Below are positions 21,370-30,309 of a stretch of DNA of 33,444 nt, in pieces; position 1 is the first letter of the stretch; each line of letters starts with the position of its first letter. The position numbers and the translations under genes are program-made. The stretch is taken from the IMG/VR virus record IMGVR_UViG_3300012361_000217, positions 1 to 33,444 of that record, one strand, 5' to 3'. The notes under the pieces were generated by a model, which was not told the origin of the DNA, did no database searches, and saw only the letters and a list, made by a program, of their open reading frames with translations. Origin of the DNA: a virus.

Positions 21370-22179
21370 ATGTTTAAAAATCCATATTTTGATACTTTAA
21401 ATAAAGATAATACTGCTAAAGTATATCCTGTTAAGGAAGTAGAAAATGCACCTAAAACAGAAATAGTAAAGGGATTTACTTCAATTATTATTCCTGTATT
21501 TTTTAATTCTTATCCGGTTTTTCATTATACCGGGCATTGTATAGGTTCAGTCAGAGAGCATACGGATAAGTCTAAAACTCCTTATGAAATTATAATGGTT
21601 CAAAATGGAGAAAATGGAGTTGAGCATTTTGAAGAGCAAACTTTTAAAAATACTTATTGCGATAAAGTAATACCTAATAAAGTTAATTTAGGTTATTCAA
21701 AAGCTGTAAATCAGGCAATTAGATGCGCTCAGGGTGAATATATAGCAATTATCAATAGTGACGTTTGCGTTTACGAACATTGGCTTGAAGATATGCAGGA
21801 AGCTTTAAGTTATGTTGATCTAGTTATGGCTCAACCAATGTATGGGATGCCTTTTGCGCGGGCAGTTGAATCAGCTGATTTTCGTAAGGAGACATTGGGG
21901 AAACCCGTTGAAGAATGTTTAGATACATTCCGGGATTTCTCTTGTGTCCTTACGAAAAAAGAAGTATTTGGAAGGGTAGGTCTTTTTAATGAAGAATTTT
22001 TCTTGTACGGGGAAGATTTAGATTTAATGCGTAGAATAGAAAAATCAGGTGGAAAAATAGCTTCTACAAAAAGAGTTAGAACATTTCATATTATTGGAGG
22101 AACAACAAGCGGAATGGATGAAACTTCTAAAATTATGGATGAAAGTAAAATTAAATTAAAAGAAATTTGGGGTTATTAA
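21370..22179 (+). CDS. Family 2 glycosyltransferase (rhamnosyltransferase-like)
   Basis: 269 residues. GT-A fold: FTSIIIPVFFNSYPVF (strand 1 and nucleotide site), YEIIMVQNGE, NLGYSKAVNQAIRCAQGEYI, then AIINSDVCV in place of a DxD, and FNEEFFLYGEDLDLMRRIEK (ED motif with the catalytic acid). This layout fits family 2 enzymes of the rhamnosyltransferase type. It should move one sugar onto a growing glycan or protein acceptor. Confidence 0.9.
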   Translation: MFKNPYFDTLNKDNTAKVYPVKEVENAPKTEIVKGFTSIIIPVFFNSYPVFHYTGHCIGSVREHTDKSKTPYEIIMVQNGENGVEHFEEQTFKNTYCDKVIPNKVNLGYSKAVNQAIRCAQGEYIAIINSDVCVYEHWLEDMQEALSYVDLVMAQPMYGMPFARAVESADFRKETLGKPVEECLDTFRDFSCVLTKKEVFGRVGLFNEEFFLYGEDLDLMRRIEKSGGKIASTKRVRTFHIIGGTTSGMDETSKIMDESKIKLKEIWGY

Positions 22180-22180
22180 A

Positions 22181-22966
22181 ATGAAAACATTTAGTATTAT
22201 TACTCCCATTTATTCATATAATGAACAAAAATCTCAAGAATTATATCGTTGTATAGAATCTATAAAACATCAAATTTATAATAAGGATTTAATTGAACAT
22301 ATCATTATCAATGATGGCAGTATTGTCCAATTAAAAATTCCTGACTATAGATGGATTAAAGTTATTAATCAACCTAACTTGCAAAGAATTACAGCATATA
22401 ATGAGGGTTTTAAAAAGGCTAAGAATGATATTTTTTGGATGTTGGATGCTGATGATGAATTAGTTCCGGAAGCATTATCTGTTATTAATGTTTATTGGGA
22501 AACTTATCCGAAATATAAGATGTTTAATTTTGGTTGTTTTTATGTTCATAAGGATGGGGTAATAACTAAAAGAGGAGTATTCCAACCAAAAGAAAAAAGA
22601 AAAGGACATGAAGTATTTGGAGGGGGAAATATTGTAAATGGAACTTATGTATTTAATAAAGATATTTATAAAAAACTAGGTGCTTTTCCTGAAAATGAGA
22701 TAAAAAATATAGATTGTAGTTCTTTGAATTATGGTGGAGTTAGAAATTTGTGTATGTCTAGTCCTTATGATTTTTCAGCTTGGTTTCAATTGGAATTTCC
22801 TGAAACTCAGCAATATTTTATGGTAGACCATGAAAATGAAAAGAATAAAATTATTAAAGAAATTGGTAATCCCTGGGGTCAGGATTACGCTTTGTTTTAT
22901 AAATATTTAAGGACATATTTATGTATGCCTATACCATTACTTTTAGAGAGAGTATATGTCAGATAA
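22181..22966 (+). CDS. Family 2 glycosyltransferase
   Basis: 261 residues. FSIITPIYSYNEQ at the start, HIIINDGS, ITAYNEGFKKAKNDIFWMLD then ADDELVPEAL gives the DxD-type metal motif (DADDE). The C-terminal part (WFQLEFPETQQYFMVDHENE) is less conserved. It lies 1 nt after the previous transferase and overlaps the KGG protein by 11 nt. Confidence 0.88.
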   Translation: MKTFSIITPIYSYNEQKSQELYRCIESIKHQIYNKDLIEHIIINDGSIVQLKIPDYRWIKVINQPNLQRITAYNEGFKKAKNDIFWMLDADDELVPEALSVINVYWETYPKYKMFNFGCFYVHKDGVITKRGVFQPKEKRKGHEVFGGGNIVNGTYVFNKDIYKKLGAFPENEIKNIDCSSLNYGGVRNLCMSSPYDFSAWFQLEFPETQQYFMVDHENEKNKIIKEIGNPWGQDYALFYKYLRTYLCMPIPLLLERVYVR

Positions 22967-23201
22967 GAAAATATTTATAAAAAAGAATCCTAATAGCGTG
23001 CATCCAACTGGACAAGCCGGATTTTCCAGTCCTAATTTTCCACATGACAGGAAAATGGAAATGGCAAGAAAAGGAGGTAGAAATAGCGGTAATGGTTTTG
23101 CGACTTTATCACCTGAAGAAATGCGCCGGATAGCTAAAAAAGGTTATGCGGCTATGAAAGCAGGAGTTAGAAAAGTAAAATTAGATCCTTTTGATGTATG
23201 A
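22956..23201 (+). CDS. KGG-motif small protein (YciG-like)
   Basis: 81 residues with MARKGGRNSGNGFATLSPEE and RIAKKGYAAMKAG, two units resembling the KGG stress-protein repeat. It is basic and disordered. KGG proteins appear in phages and sporulation or stress regulons without a clear mechanism. It interrupts the sugar operon and overlaps both neighbours (11 and 4 nt). Confidence 0.6.
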   Translation: MSDKKIFIKKNPNSVHPTGQAGFSSPNFPHDRKMEMARKGGRNSGNGFATLSPEEMRRIAKKGYAAMKAGVRKVKLDPFDV

Positions 23202-23947
23202 ATAAACCTATTGATATTTTTATTTTGTGTTATAAAAGGCCTCAATATACAAGACAAACTCTTAGTTATTTATATAAGCGTACTGGTTACCCATTCCGTA
23301 TTTTTTTATTAATTCAGGATAATGATTTATATACTAATTATCTAATAGATCATGAATTTAAAGATAAAATATTTATGAGGATTAATTTTTCAAAAAATAT
23401 TGGAGTTCATTCAGCTTGGAATATAGCATTAGCTCTTACGGAAAGTGAATATTTTATAACAAGCGATAATGATATTTATGTTCCTAAATTAGAGCCGGAT
23501 TGGCTAACTAAATTAGTTGGATTTTTAGATGAAAGACCGGATTATGGTGCAATTTCTCTTCATCCTCATGTTTTTATCGGAGCAGCAGGTATTGATCCGG
23601 ATGATTCTGAAGATGTTAAAGAAAGGAATATGTGCGGGGCTGTAATGAGAATTATGCGGCGTGATGCTGTTTGGAAAGCGGGGGGATGGGAAAATATAAT
23701 CCATGCCGGAAGGAATCATGAGGAGCGTACAATTTGTTTAAGGCTTCAGAATATTGGGTATAAAGTGGGGATAACTAGCCGGATTCGTGCTTATCATCCA
23801 TTTGGAAAAGATGTGGATAAAAATTCAGGATGGGGTTATACCGATTTTACGCCTGAAGAACAGGGACATAATCCGCAACTTAAAGATTATGTTTTACAAT
23901 TTGATAATCCGGATGCTTATGATAAAGATACTTTTCTACCTAAATAA
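23198..23947 (+). CDS. GT-A (family 2-like) glycosyltransferase
   Basis: 249 residues. IDIFILCYKRPQYTRQTLSY, IGVHSAWNIALALTESEYFI, SDNDIYVPKLEPDW (DxD-type) and IHAGRNHEERTICLRLQNIG support a GT-A transferase of the family 2 group. CYKRP is a recurring start in such phage and bacterial transferases. The C-terminal tail is acidic. It overlaps the KGG gene by 4 nt. Confidence 0.85.
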   Translation: MNKPIDIFILCYKRPQYTRQTLSYLYKRTGYPFRIFLLIQDNDLYTNYLIDHEFKDKIFMRINFSKNIGVHSAWNIALALTESEYFITSDNDIYVPKLEPDWLTKLVGFLDERPDYGAISLHPHVFIGAAGIDPDDSEDVKERNMCGAVMRIMRRDAVWKAGGWENIIHAGRNHEERTICLRLQNIGYKVGITSRIRAYHPFGKDVDKNSGWGYTDFTPEEQGHNPQLKDYVLQFDNPDAYDKDTFLPK

Positions 23948-23948
23948 T

Positions 23949-24731
23949 ATGAAAAAAATGAAACTATTAATTACAGGAAGTAAGGGATTTATAGGAACAA
24001 GTTTAATTTCTTTTTTAAATTCTGATATTTATGAAATAACGGGAATTGATATAAAAGATAAAAAAAATTTGTTTGATTTAAATTCTGTACAAGGATACGA
24101 TGCGGTTATTCATTTAGCGGCTTTAGTTGATGTTAGGGAATCATTTATTGTTTCACAACCATACTTTTATATAAATACATTAGGTACTTATCATATTCTA
24201 AATCTTTGTATCAGAGATAAAGTAAGAATGATTCATATATCAAGTGCTGCGGTTAAAAATTCTTATTCTTCTCCTTATGCTTATTCAAAGTTTTTAGCTG
24301 AAGAATTAGTAGATAAAATGCTTTCTACTGTTAATGGGGTCATTCTACGGTTAGAAAACGTGTATGGTTTAGGAATGAGTAATCAATCTGTATTTTCAAG
24401 ATTTTTATATGATAAAAAAATGATTGTTTATGGAGGGGAAGAAACCAGGGATTTTATTTCTATAATAGATGTAATTAATATTATTAATGCTGCTATTTTT
24501 AAAGATTGGAGAAATATGAAATTGGAAGTTGGAACAGGAGTAAAAACTAAAATTAGTGATTTAGCAAAAAAGTTTGCAAGATATAATAATAAAGAAATCA
24601 TTTATGAACCTGCTATACCGGGAGTTACAGATTCGGTAGCAAATGTAAAAGATTTAGCAACAGTATATTTTTTACCTTTTGTTACTAATCTGAATGTGGA
24701 TATTGAAAATATGGTTTTTAAAATAAATTAA
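23949..24731 (+). CDS. SDR nucleotide-sugar epimerase/dehydratase
   Basis: 260 residues from ATG 23949 (MKKMKLLITGSKGFIGTSLI). The glycine motif GSKGFIG, YDAVIHLAALVDV, the catalytic Ser/Tyr/Lys set around HISSAAVKNSYSSPYAYSKF (YxxxK = YAYSK), and ILRLENVYGLGM are those of extended short-chain dehydrogenases acting on nucleotide sugars, such as UDP-glucose 4-epimerase and UDP-glucuronate decarboxylase. It is shorter than the usual 310-340 residues. It follows the dehydrogenase-like gene by five ORFs and could convert the uronate made there. The longer open frame upstream overlaps the previous gene and is rejected. Confidence 0.88.
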   Translation: MKKMKLLITGSKGFIGTSLISFLNSDIYEITGIDIKDKKNLFDLNSVQGYDAVIHLAALVDVRESFIVSQPYFYINTLGTYHILNLCIRDKVRMIHISSAAVKNSYSSPYAYSKFLAEELVDKMLSTVNGVILRLENVYGLGMSNQSVFSRFLYDKKMIVYGGEETRDFISIIDVINIINAAIFKDWRNMKLEVGTGVKTKISDLAKKFARYNNKEIIYEPAIPGVTDSVANVKDLATVYFLPFVTNLNVDIENMVFKIN

Positions 24732-24733
24732 CT

Positions 24734-25369
24734 ATGCAAAATCCTAAAAATTATTGGGACTATATTGTTAAAGATGGAAATACATATCAAATGGGTGCTC
24801 AATCCCACCGTATATTTTTATTAAATTTATTACTTACTAAGGAGGTAGATACTATTTTAGATGTAGGATGTGGTACGGCTCCTATTTATCAACTTATTAA
24901 AACGGAATTTTTGTTTCAACTTTTAAAATATAAAGGTGTTGATTATTCAGAAGGAATGATTGAAGTATGTAAAAAAGAATTTCCAGCAGGTAATTTTGAG
25001 GTTCAAGATGCAAGAAATTTAAAGGAAGAAGATAATTCATGGGACTGCGTACTTCTTCTTCACGCGTTAGATCATGTTGATGATTATAAATTAGCAATTA
25101 GTGAAGCTGCTAGAGTAGCTAAAAAATATGTTTTGATTGTTTTATGGCGTGCAATGACTACTAATGGACAGAATAATTTAAATAGCAAGAATAGTTTAGA
25201 CCGTCAAGACGGGAAAGATTGGGAAGATACCCATTTACAGGAATACGCGAAAGAAAAACTTATGGAAGCTTTCAAGGAAAATAATTTAGAATTAGAATTT
25301 GAAAAAAATGATGAAGAAATTAATAAGGAAGGTAAGACAAATACATTATTTCTCCTTAAAAAGATATGA
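24734..25369 (+). CDS. Class I SAM-dependent methyltransferase
   Basis: 211 residues. Motif I ILDVGCGTAPIYQL, KGVDYSEGMIEVCKKEFPAG (motif II acidic residue), FEVQDARNL and WDCVLLLHALDHVDDY form a class I methyltransferase. The substrate is unknown. In a sugar operon it most likely methylates a glycan or sugar hydroxyl, but DNA or protein is possible. It overlaps the next gene by 4 nt. Confidence 0.88.
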   Translation: MQNPKNYWDYIVKDGNTYQMGAQSHRIFLLNLLLTKEVDTILDVGCGTAPIYQLIKTEFLFQLLKYKGVDYSEGMIEVCKKEFPAGNFEVQDARNLKEEDNSWDCVLLLHALDHVDDYKLAISEAARVAKKYVLIVLWRAMTTNGQNNLNSKNSLDRQDGKDWEDTHLQEYAKEKLMEAFKENNLELEFEKNDEEINKEGKTNTLFLLKKI

Positions 25370-25617
25370 AACATAAAGATAAAGTAAAATTAGCAAGGAA
25401 ATTAAGGGAAAAGGAAGCTGCTATGACTATGGAACCATTTATTAAAAGGTATCCTAAGAATATTTTGAGTAAAATGCACGTACGGATAATGAAAACTCCT
25501 ATTTTTCAAACTCAGCTTTGGGATTTTTTAGTTAAACGTAATCAAAGAAAAGTAGATCAAGCTGAAGCTAATAGGCAGATGGCTAAATATAAACGAAGTA
25601 AAAAATATGAAAAATAA
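25366..25617 (+). CDS. Small basic protein of unknown function
   Basis: 83 residues, helical, about one third Lys/Arg (KHKDKVKLARKLREKEAAMT, later KRSKKYEK). It overlaps the methyltransferase (4 nt) and the zinc-ribbon gene (11 nt). No family is recognised. Confidence 0.55.
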   Translation: MKHKDKVKLARKLREKEAAMTMEPFIKRYPKNILSKMHVRIMKTPIFQTQLWDFLVKRNQRKVDQAEANRQMAKYKRSKKYEK

Positions 25618-25810
25618 AGAAACGCTTTGTAAGCAATGTAGTAAACGTGTAAGGTCATCTTTATGGGAAAAAGACAAATTATGCGCTGCTTGTAGGACTA
25701 TTAATGGAGGTTATTACCGTTTAAAACACCATAAAAAGCTTGTGCGGGATTATACAAAACATATAAAACATAAACAGGCAAAAGAAATAAAAAAATTTAT
25801 ATATGATTAG
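25607..25810 (+). CDS. Small zinc-ribbon basic protein
   Basis: 67 residues with CKQC and CAAC pairs about 17 residues apart (residues about 8-11 and 27-30), followed by a very basic tail (KLVRDYTKHIKHKQAKEIKK). A four-Cys zinc site plus a basic tail suggests nucleic-acid binding. It overlaps the next transferase by 8 nt. Confidence 0.6.
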   Translation: MKNKETLCKQCSKRVRSSLWEKDKLCAACRTINGGYYRLKHHKKLVRDYTKHIKHKQAKEIKKFIYD

Positions 25811-26669
25811 TCAGTCTGATGTAACTATTATTATTCCTACACTTAACCGTACGGATGACCAAAAGAGAGCTTTTATGGAATGTATTAAATCTTTAAACGA
25901 GACAATTCCTGAAATGAAAAAAATTATTGTTATAAATGGATTAGATTTTCAAAGTGATTTTGATTTATGGGGAGAAGTAGATAAAAAAACAACATCTATT
26001 ATGACTTTAGAAGAGCAGGGACAGTGTAAGGCGGTTAATGCGGCTATTGCGACTATAAATACACCTTGGATATTTATAACAAACGATGACATGATTTATG
26101 CGCCTGGATGGTGGGAAAAATTAACAGATTTATCTTGGTTTGGAAAAGAAGAAATAAAAGCTATATCGCCTATGCTTATTGAACCACGATCTGGTGCCCC
26201 AACTTTTATCATTCAATTTTTTGGTGGTGCTGGAGGAGATTTTAATAAACAAAGTTGGTTAGAATATGCAAAAAATTGGAATGTAGCAACTTCTGGTAAA
26301 TGGAAAACTGGATTTAATTTTCCTTTATTAATAAAGCGTAAACTGTGGAATACAATTGAAGGTTATGATATTAATTATGATCCATGGGGAAGTAATGGAG
26401 ATTCAGATTTGGAATATAAAATTAAATTAGCGGGTATTCAACCATATCAAAATACTAATTGTATTGTTTATCATTTTAGTCAAACTAGTGGAACTTTTGA
26501 GCCTAAAAATGATTCCTATAGATTTAAAAATTATGCTTATTTTAAAGAAAAATGGGGATTTGACCGTACCGATAATGGAATATGGGAAGCCGATTTTAAA
26601 ATTCCGACAAAAGAAGAAGGGAGGATATATTTTCCTGAATGGGAAAATAAATATACTAAACAATTATGA
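25803..26669 (+). CDS. Family 2 glycosyltransferase
   Basis: 288 residues. VTIIIPTLNRTDDQKRAFME, QGQCKAVNAAIATINTPWIF, ITNDDMIYAPGW (DxD-like NDD) and YDPWGSNGDSDLEYKIKLAG (acidic motif) place it in the GT-A family 2 group. The C-terminus ends in a charged extension. It is preceded by an 8-nt overlap and followed by a 4-nt overlap. Confidence 0.88.
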   Translation: MISQSDVTIIIPTLNRTDDQKRAFMECIKSLNETIPEMKKIIVINGLDFQSDFDLWGEVDKKTTSIMTLEEQGQCKAVNAAIATINTPWIFITNDDMIYAPGWWEKLTDLSWFGKEEIKAISPMLIEPRSGAPTFIIQFFGGAGGDFNKQSWLEYAKNWNVATSGKWKTGFNFPLLIKRKLWNTIEGYDINYDPWGSNGDSDLEYKIKLAGIQPYQNTNCIVYHFSQTSGTFEPKNDSYRFKNYAYFKEKWGFDRTDNGIWEADFKIPTKEEGRIYFPEWENKYTKQL

Positions 26670-27631
26670 AAATAGGACTTGTGGGTAATTTTCAACAATC
26701 GCCTAGCGGTGAGATAGCGGATGAAGTACATATTGCTAGATCAATGGAAGAATTGGGACATGAAGTCTATAAGATTCCCCGTGATGAATGGCGTGAATAT
26801 GTAATAGAAAATTCGCCTAAAGATAAATATAAAGTTCCTGAAGATATTCAGATGGATATTGTTATTTTTGCTAAATGGCATCATTTTTATGATGGGTCTT
26901 TTATACAGTTTGCCAGGGAAAAATATAAATGTCCTGTTTTTTATTGGGTATGGGATAGTGTTGATTTAGGAATAGAATGGCATAAAAAGATGGCCCAGCA
27001 AGCAGATTTATATCTTTCCGGTGAATTAGGTCGTGTAAGTGAATTTCATAAAAATGATATTAGATTTTACTATTTTCAGTTTGATAGCGTAGATGGATCT
27101 GTGCCTTATGTTTTTACACAAACTAGATTAGATGTAGTTTATTTAGGTTCATGTGATAATCAAAATGGAAGAGTAGATTTACTTAAAGCAATTAATAAAG
27201 AAATTCCGGTTATTGTTTATGGTCCTGATTATGAGGAGTGGAAAAGACAGGGATTTGAAGCTCGACCTGCTGTTTTTGGAATAGAAGCTAATAAAATTAT
27301 TGCACAAGCGAAAGTAGTGTTAGGAACTTCTTGCGATCCTCATTTATATGGATATTGGAGCAATAGAGTCGGAAGAGTTTTATATACCCGTGGTAAATTA
27401 CTTCAACAATATACTCCCGGAATGGAGAATTTTTTACATGATTGGGTTGAATATTATTCAACTCCGGAGGAAGCTATAGAAAAGATAAAGATTCTTCTTT
27501 CGTTTACTTATAAAGAAATTAAAGGTTTTGATTATAATCAATGGTCATCTTTTAATAAAGTAAAAGATTTATTAATTATGATAGAAAGATATTTAAAGGA
27601 AGATTGCGGAAGGGAGTGGAAATTGCCATGA
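26666..27631 (+). CDS. GT-B glycosyltransferase-like protein (CgeB/Glyco_trans_1_2 type)
   Basis: 321 residues. KIGLVGNFQQSPSGEIADEV at the N-terminus and VVLGTSCDPHLYGYWSNRVG, then KLLQQYTPGMENFLHDWVEY and TPEEAIEKI at the C-terminus resemble the CgeB/YkvP-type GT-B transferases, where the last motif binds the nucleotide. Other parts are divergent. It shares an ATGA overlap with the next small gene. Confidence 0.75.
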   Translation: MKIGLVGNFQQSPSGEIADEVHIARSMEELGHEVYKIPRDEWREYVIENSPKDKYKVPEDIQMDIVIFAKWHHFYDGSFIQFAREKYKCPVFYWVWDSVDLGIEWHKKMAQQADLYLSGELGRVSEFHKNDIRFYYFQFDSVDGSVPYVFTQTRLDVVYLGSCDNQNGRVDLLKAINKEIPVIVYGPDYEEWKRQGFEARPAVFGIEANKIIAQAKVVLGTSCDPHLYGYWSNRVGRVLYTRGKLLQQYTPGMENFLHDWVEYYSTPEEAIEKIKILLSFTYKEIKGFDYNQWSSFNKVKDLLIMIERYLKEDCGREWKLP

Positions 27632-27816
27632 GCGTTATTACAGATAGTAAAGTAATAATTTCTTCTTTATTAAAAAAGCTTTCAAAAGAGGAAAATTTAC
27701 TGGATACTCAATCTGACAAATTAAGATTTAAAAGAATGATGGCTCATTTGGCAGATGCTTATCTTTGGTTAAAAGAAATCGAAGAAGTAGAAAAAAATAA
27801 AAATTATGAAAAATAG
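27628..27816 (+). CDS. Small helical protein of unknown function
   Basis: 62 residues from ATG 27628 (MSVITDSKVIISSLLKKLSK), rich in Lys/Glu helices. The ATG overlaps the previous stop (ATGA), which I prefer to an upstream in-frame start that would lie inside the transferase. It overlaps the next tiny gene by 11 nt. Confidence 0.55.
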   Translation: MSVITDSKVIISSLLKKLSKEENLLDTQSDKLRFKRMMAHLADAYLWLKEIEEVEKNKNYEK

Positions 27817-27931
27817 ATCATGGGGAATATGTTTTTTATTATTAGGGATAGTTGTTTCTGTAATATTTTATCCTATTTTTAGTTTAATATCATTTTTACT
27901 TATATTAGGATTAGTTTTACTTGACCCTTAA
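27806..27931 (+). CDS. Tiny single- or double-pass membrane protein, 41 residues
   Basis: MKNRSWGICFLLLGIVVSVI followed by a second hydrophobic half ending LLDP. Basic N-terminus, then nearly continuous hydrophobicity, suggests a helical hairpin in the membrane. The 11-nt overlap with the preceding ORF repeats the junction style of this operon. Confidence 0.5.
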   Translation: MKNRSWGICFLLLGIVVSVIFYPIFSLISFLLILGLVLLDP

Positions 27932-27940
27932 TTTTAAATT

Positions 27941-28894
27941 ATGCGCATTGCAATAGCAGATAATAATAATAAAAAGTTTACTGGGGATATTATTAATCAC
28001 TGGGAATCTCTTGGTCATGAAGTGCGATTTGAGACAGGGGCTTCTGAAAAATTGGCTCAGTGGGCTGATATTTATTGGATTGATACTTGGGATAATAATA
28101 TTCATTATCTTTGGAAACTTTATCACGGAGTTGATGGTGTATCACGGACTGATCCCTGGGATAATAATAAAAAACCTTTAATTATAGTAAGGGCTTTAGA
28201 TTGGGAAGTATGGATAGGGCTTATGCGGGATCAAGCTATTATAGATTGGGTTGATAAAATAGTATTTATAGCAGATCATATTAAAGAGAAAGTAAATCAG
28301 GAAGTTAAAATTAGCAACGATAAACAAAGAGTGATAAAACCGGGAGTTAATCTAGATAGGTTTACTTTAAAGTCTAAACAGACAGATGGATTTCAATTAG
28401 GAATGGTTTTGGGAGATATGTGGAAATATAAGAATCATATAGGAGGATTGGATATTTTTACTTCTTTATACCAAAAAGATAATAGATGGAGACTTCATGT
28501 GAGAGGACAACATGAAAATAGTATGTATGATCCGGCTAATTGGAATTATTATCTTGATTCAAGAGGAATCCGTGAAGCTGTAACTTTATATGGACACCAA
28601 AATAATATGAATGAATGGTTGGAAAATATTGATGTGATGCTTCATCCCGGACAAAAAGAAGCTTTTTGCTATGCGATTGGTGAAGCAATGGCTAAAAATA
28701 TTCCTGTTTTTATAAATGATTTCTTAGGTAGTCAGAATATTTGGCCTTTTTCTCTTTTATATGAAACTCACGAAGAAGTTATACATAAGTTAAATGATAA
28801 TCAGATATTAAACTTTAATTATAGGGAATATATTCAAAAATATTATTCTAATGAGCGTATGTTTAAAGAAATAGATGAATTTATAAATTTATGA
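27941..28894 (+). CDS. GT-B glycosyltransferase (GT4-like)
   Basis: 317 residues. MRIAIADNNNKKFTGDIINH, VIKPGVNLDRFTLK (the PNGVD-like motif of GT4), GMVLGDMWKYKNHIGGLDIF and HPGQKEAFCYAIGEAMA, with E-x7-E spacing between KEA and GEA, fit a GT4-type retaining GT-B transferase. It is shorter than the cellular average. Confidence 0.85.
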   Translation: MRIAIADNNNKKFTGDIINHWESLGHEVRFETGASEKLAQWADIYWIDTWDNNIHYLWKLYHGVDGVSRTDPWDNNKKPLIIVRALDWEVWIGLMRDQAIIDWVDKIVFIADHIKEKVNQEVKISNDKQRVIKPGVNLDRFTLKSKQTDGFQLGMVLGDMWKYKNHIGGLDIFTSLYQKDNRWRLHVRGQHENSMYDPANWNYYLDSRGIREAVTLYGHQNNMNEWLENIDVMLHPGQKEAFCYAIGEAMAKNIPVFINDFLGSQNIWPFSLLYETHEEVIHKLNDNQILNFNYREYIQKYYSNERMFKEIDEFINL

Positions 28895-29181
28895 TATTTG
28901 TAATATTATTTGTATTACTTTTTGTAAGCTTAGTAGTTAATATATCTGCTTTATTTTTGATAAAAAATTATAAAGCAGTAATTAATGACTTAATTGAATG
29001 GAGGGATATTTCTGAAATAACTATTAAATCTTTAGTTGACGAAGTAAAAAAAATAGAAATAATAGAATTAAAATTAGCAGAAAGAACAATAATTAAAGAC
29101 GCAAAAAAAAGGGAAAGAAAGAAAAAAGAAAAAATAACTCCTTTAGTAGAAAAAGTAGATATTTTAAAAGATTATAACTAA
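28891..29181 (+). CDS. Membrane-anchored coiled-coil protein
   Basis: 96 residues: one N-terminal transmembrane helix (about 1-25) and a long Lys/Glu-rich coiled coil. It overlaps the previous transferase by 4 nt. It might tether a complex at the membrane, for instance the transferases; this is inference only. Confidence 0.55.
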   Translation: MIFVILFVLLFVSLVVNISALFLIKNYKAVINDLIEWRDISEITIKSLVDEVKKIEIIELKLAERTIIKDAKKRERKKKEKITPLVEKVDILKDYN

Positions 29182-29183
29182 TT

Positions 29184-29855
29184 ATGAATAAATGGGATGA
29201 GAAAAAACAAATAGCGATAGTAGAAGCTGATGATTTTCAGGATCGTTGGGACAGGAATGGACTCAATTTTCTTTTTGCATGGAAAGCAAAATATCCTAAT
29301 TTTAAAATAACTCTTTATACAATACCGGATAGAATTTCTAGTAATATGCTTAATCTCTTAAAATCTCATAAAGATTGGATTGGATTAGCAATCCATGGAT
29401 GGAATCATGAAAGTAATTTTGAATGTTATGGTTGGGATTATGAGAGAACACAGATGTTTATGTCAAGAATAGATACGGTTTTTACTTTTAGTAAGAATTT
29501 TAAAGCTCCCGGATGGTCAATAACACCGGATTTAAACGGTTATCCCGCCAATGAAAAAGATCCAATTATAAAAGATCCATCAGCGGTTTATAAAGCTTTA
29601 ACTGATATGGATTTTATGATTTGTGATAGACATTATAATAAACCTGCTAGACCCAAAAATTCTAAAATAATATGTATTGATTGTAATCCGGATATTGTTC
29701 ATTTCCATACCTGGAATATACCTAGTTCAGATCCTAATGGAAGGAATGGATTTCAAGATATTGAAGAAAGATTTGGAGTTCCGTGGGATCAAAATACTAA
29801 ATTTTATTTTATGTCCGAAGCTTGGGATAAGGGGTTAATTCAGCCTTGTAAATAA
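29184..29855 (+). CDS. Polysaccharide deacetylase-like (NodB-related) protein
   Basis: 223 residues. IAIVEADDFQDRW (acidic pair of motif 1), LAIHGWNHESNFECYGWDYE (the HGW-x-H motif 2 with two His and a Glu), FKAPGWSITPDL (motif 3, usually RPPxG) and later VHFHTW (motif 5 His) resemble the NodB/DUF2334 deacetylase fold, a metal-dependent enzyme removing acetyl groups from sugar amides. The substitution in motif 3 and the short length leave activity uncertain. In the sugar operon it could trim acetylated sugars of the phage glycan or the host wall. Confidence 0.7.
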   Translation: MNKWDEKKQIAIVEADDFQDRWDRNGLNFLFAWKAKYPNFKITLYTIPDRISSNMLNLLKSHKDWIGLAIHGWNHESNFECYGWDYERTQMFMSRIDTVFTFSKNFKAPGWSITPDLNGYPANEKDPIIKDPSAVYKALTDMDFMICDRHYNKPARPKNSKIICIDCNPDIVHFHTWNIPSSDPNGRNGFQDIEERFGVPWDQNTKFYFMSEAWDKGLIQPCK

Positions 29856-29868
29856 AGGGGGTGATTTT

Positions 29869-30024
29869 ATGGATAAAAAAATGTATTGCATGAAATGTAA
29901 AGAACTTAAAGAATATAAAAATGCTACAGATACCGTTTTGCGTAATGGAAGAAAAGCCAGTACAGCTCAATGTATTACTTGTGGAACTAAAATGTATAAG
30001 ATGAAAGGAGGTGATAAAAAATGA
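29869..30024 (+). CDS. DUF5679-like zinc-ribbon protein, 51 residues
   Basis: MDKKMYCMKCKELKEYKNAT, then TVLRNGRKASTAQCITCGTK. The C-x2-C...NGR-A...C-x2-CGTK layout is that of the small DUF5679 zinc-ribbon family common in phages. An SD (AAAGGGGGTGAT) precedes the ATG by 4 nt. The stop overlaps the next ATG (ATGA). Confidence 0.75.
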   Translation: MDKKMYCMKCKELKEYKNATDTVLRNGRKASTAQCITCGTKMYKMKGGDKK

Positions 30025-30269
30025 AGGATATTGAGGTAATTAATCAAGCAGCTTCTAATGGTTTAATCTCAGACGAGGACGCTATAGCTTTGCATACTAC
30101 AGGTATAACTTATTGTTTAAAACTTAATAAGTTAGCTAAGCAGTTAAAAGATATAGTAGAAGTACAGGAAAAAGAAGATGATAAATATCAGGAAGAAAGA
30201 CTTACTGTTCTCAATGCTATTAATCCTGAATTAGCATTAAGAGTATTTAGTACTGATAAAACAGGATAA
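30021..30269 (+). CDS. Small protein of unknown function
   Basis: 82 residues, mostly helical, acidic in the second half (EVQEKEDDKYQEERLTVLNA). It has a full SD (AAAGGAGGTGAT) located inside the end of the zinc-ribbon gene, making it one of the few clearly SD-driven genes of the operon. No family is recognised. Confidence 0.6.
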   Translation: MKDIEVINQAASNGLISDEDAIALHTTGITYCLKLNKLAKQLKDIVEVQEKEDDKYQEERLTVLNAINPELALRVFSTDKTG

Positions 30270-30279
30270 TATTTTTTGT

Positions 30280-30309
30280 TTATAGTTAATAGTTATCTAT
30301 TAACTATAA
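30280..30309 (+). promoter_or_regulatory. Perfect 13-bp AT-rich hairpin before the last transferase
   Basis: TTATAGTTAATAG (30280-30292), loop TTAT, CTATTAACTATAA (30297-30309). There is no U-tract after it on either strand, so it is not a standard terminator. It sits in the 50-nt gap before ATG 30320 and could be an operator, an RNA stabiliser or a processing site. Confidence 0.45.

Noticed and set aside
23787-23948. N-terminal extension of the SDR epimerase
   Set aside because: It overlaps the preceding transferase, and the Rossmann glycine motif begins right after ATG 23949.
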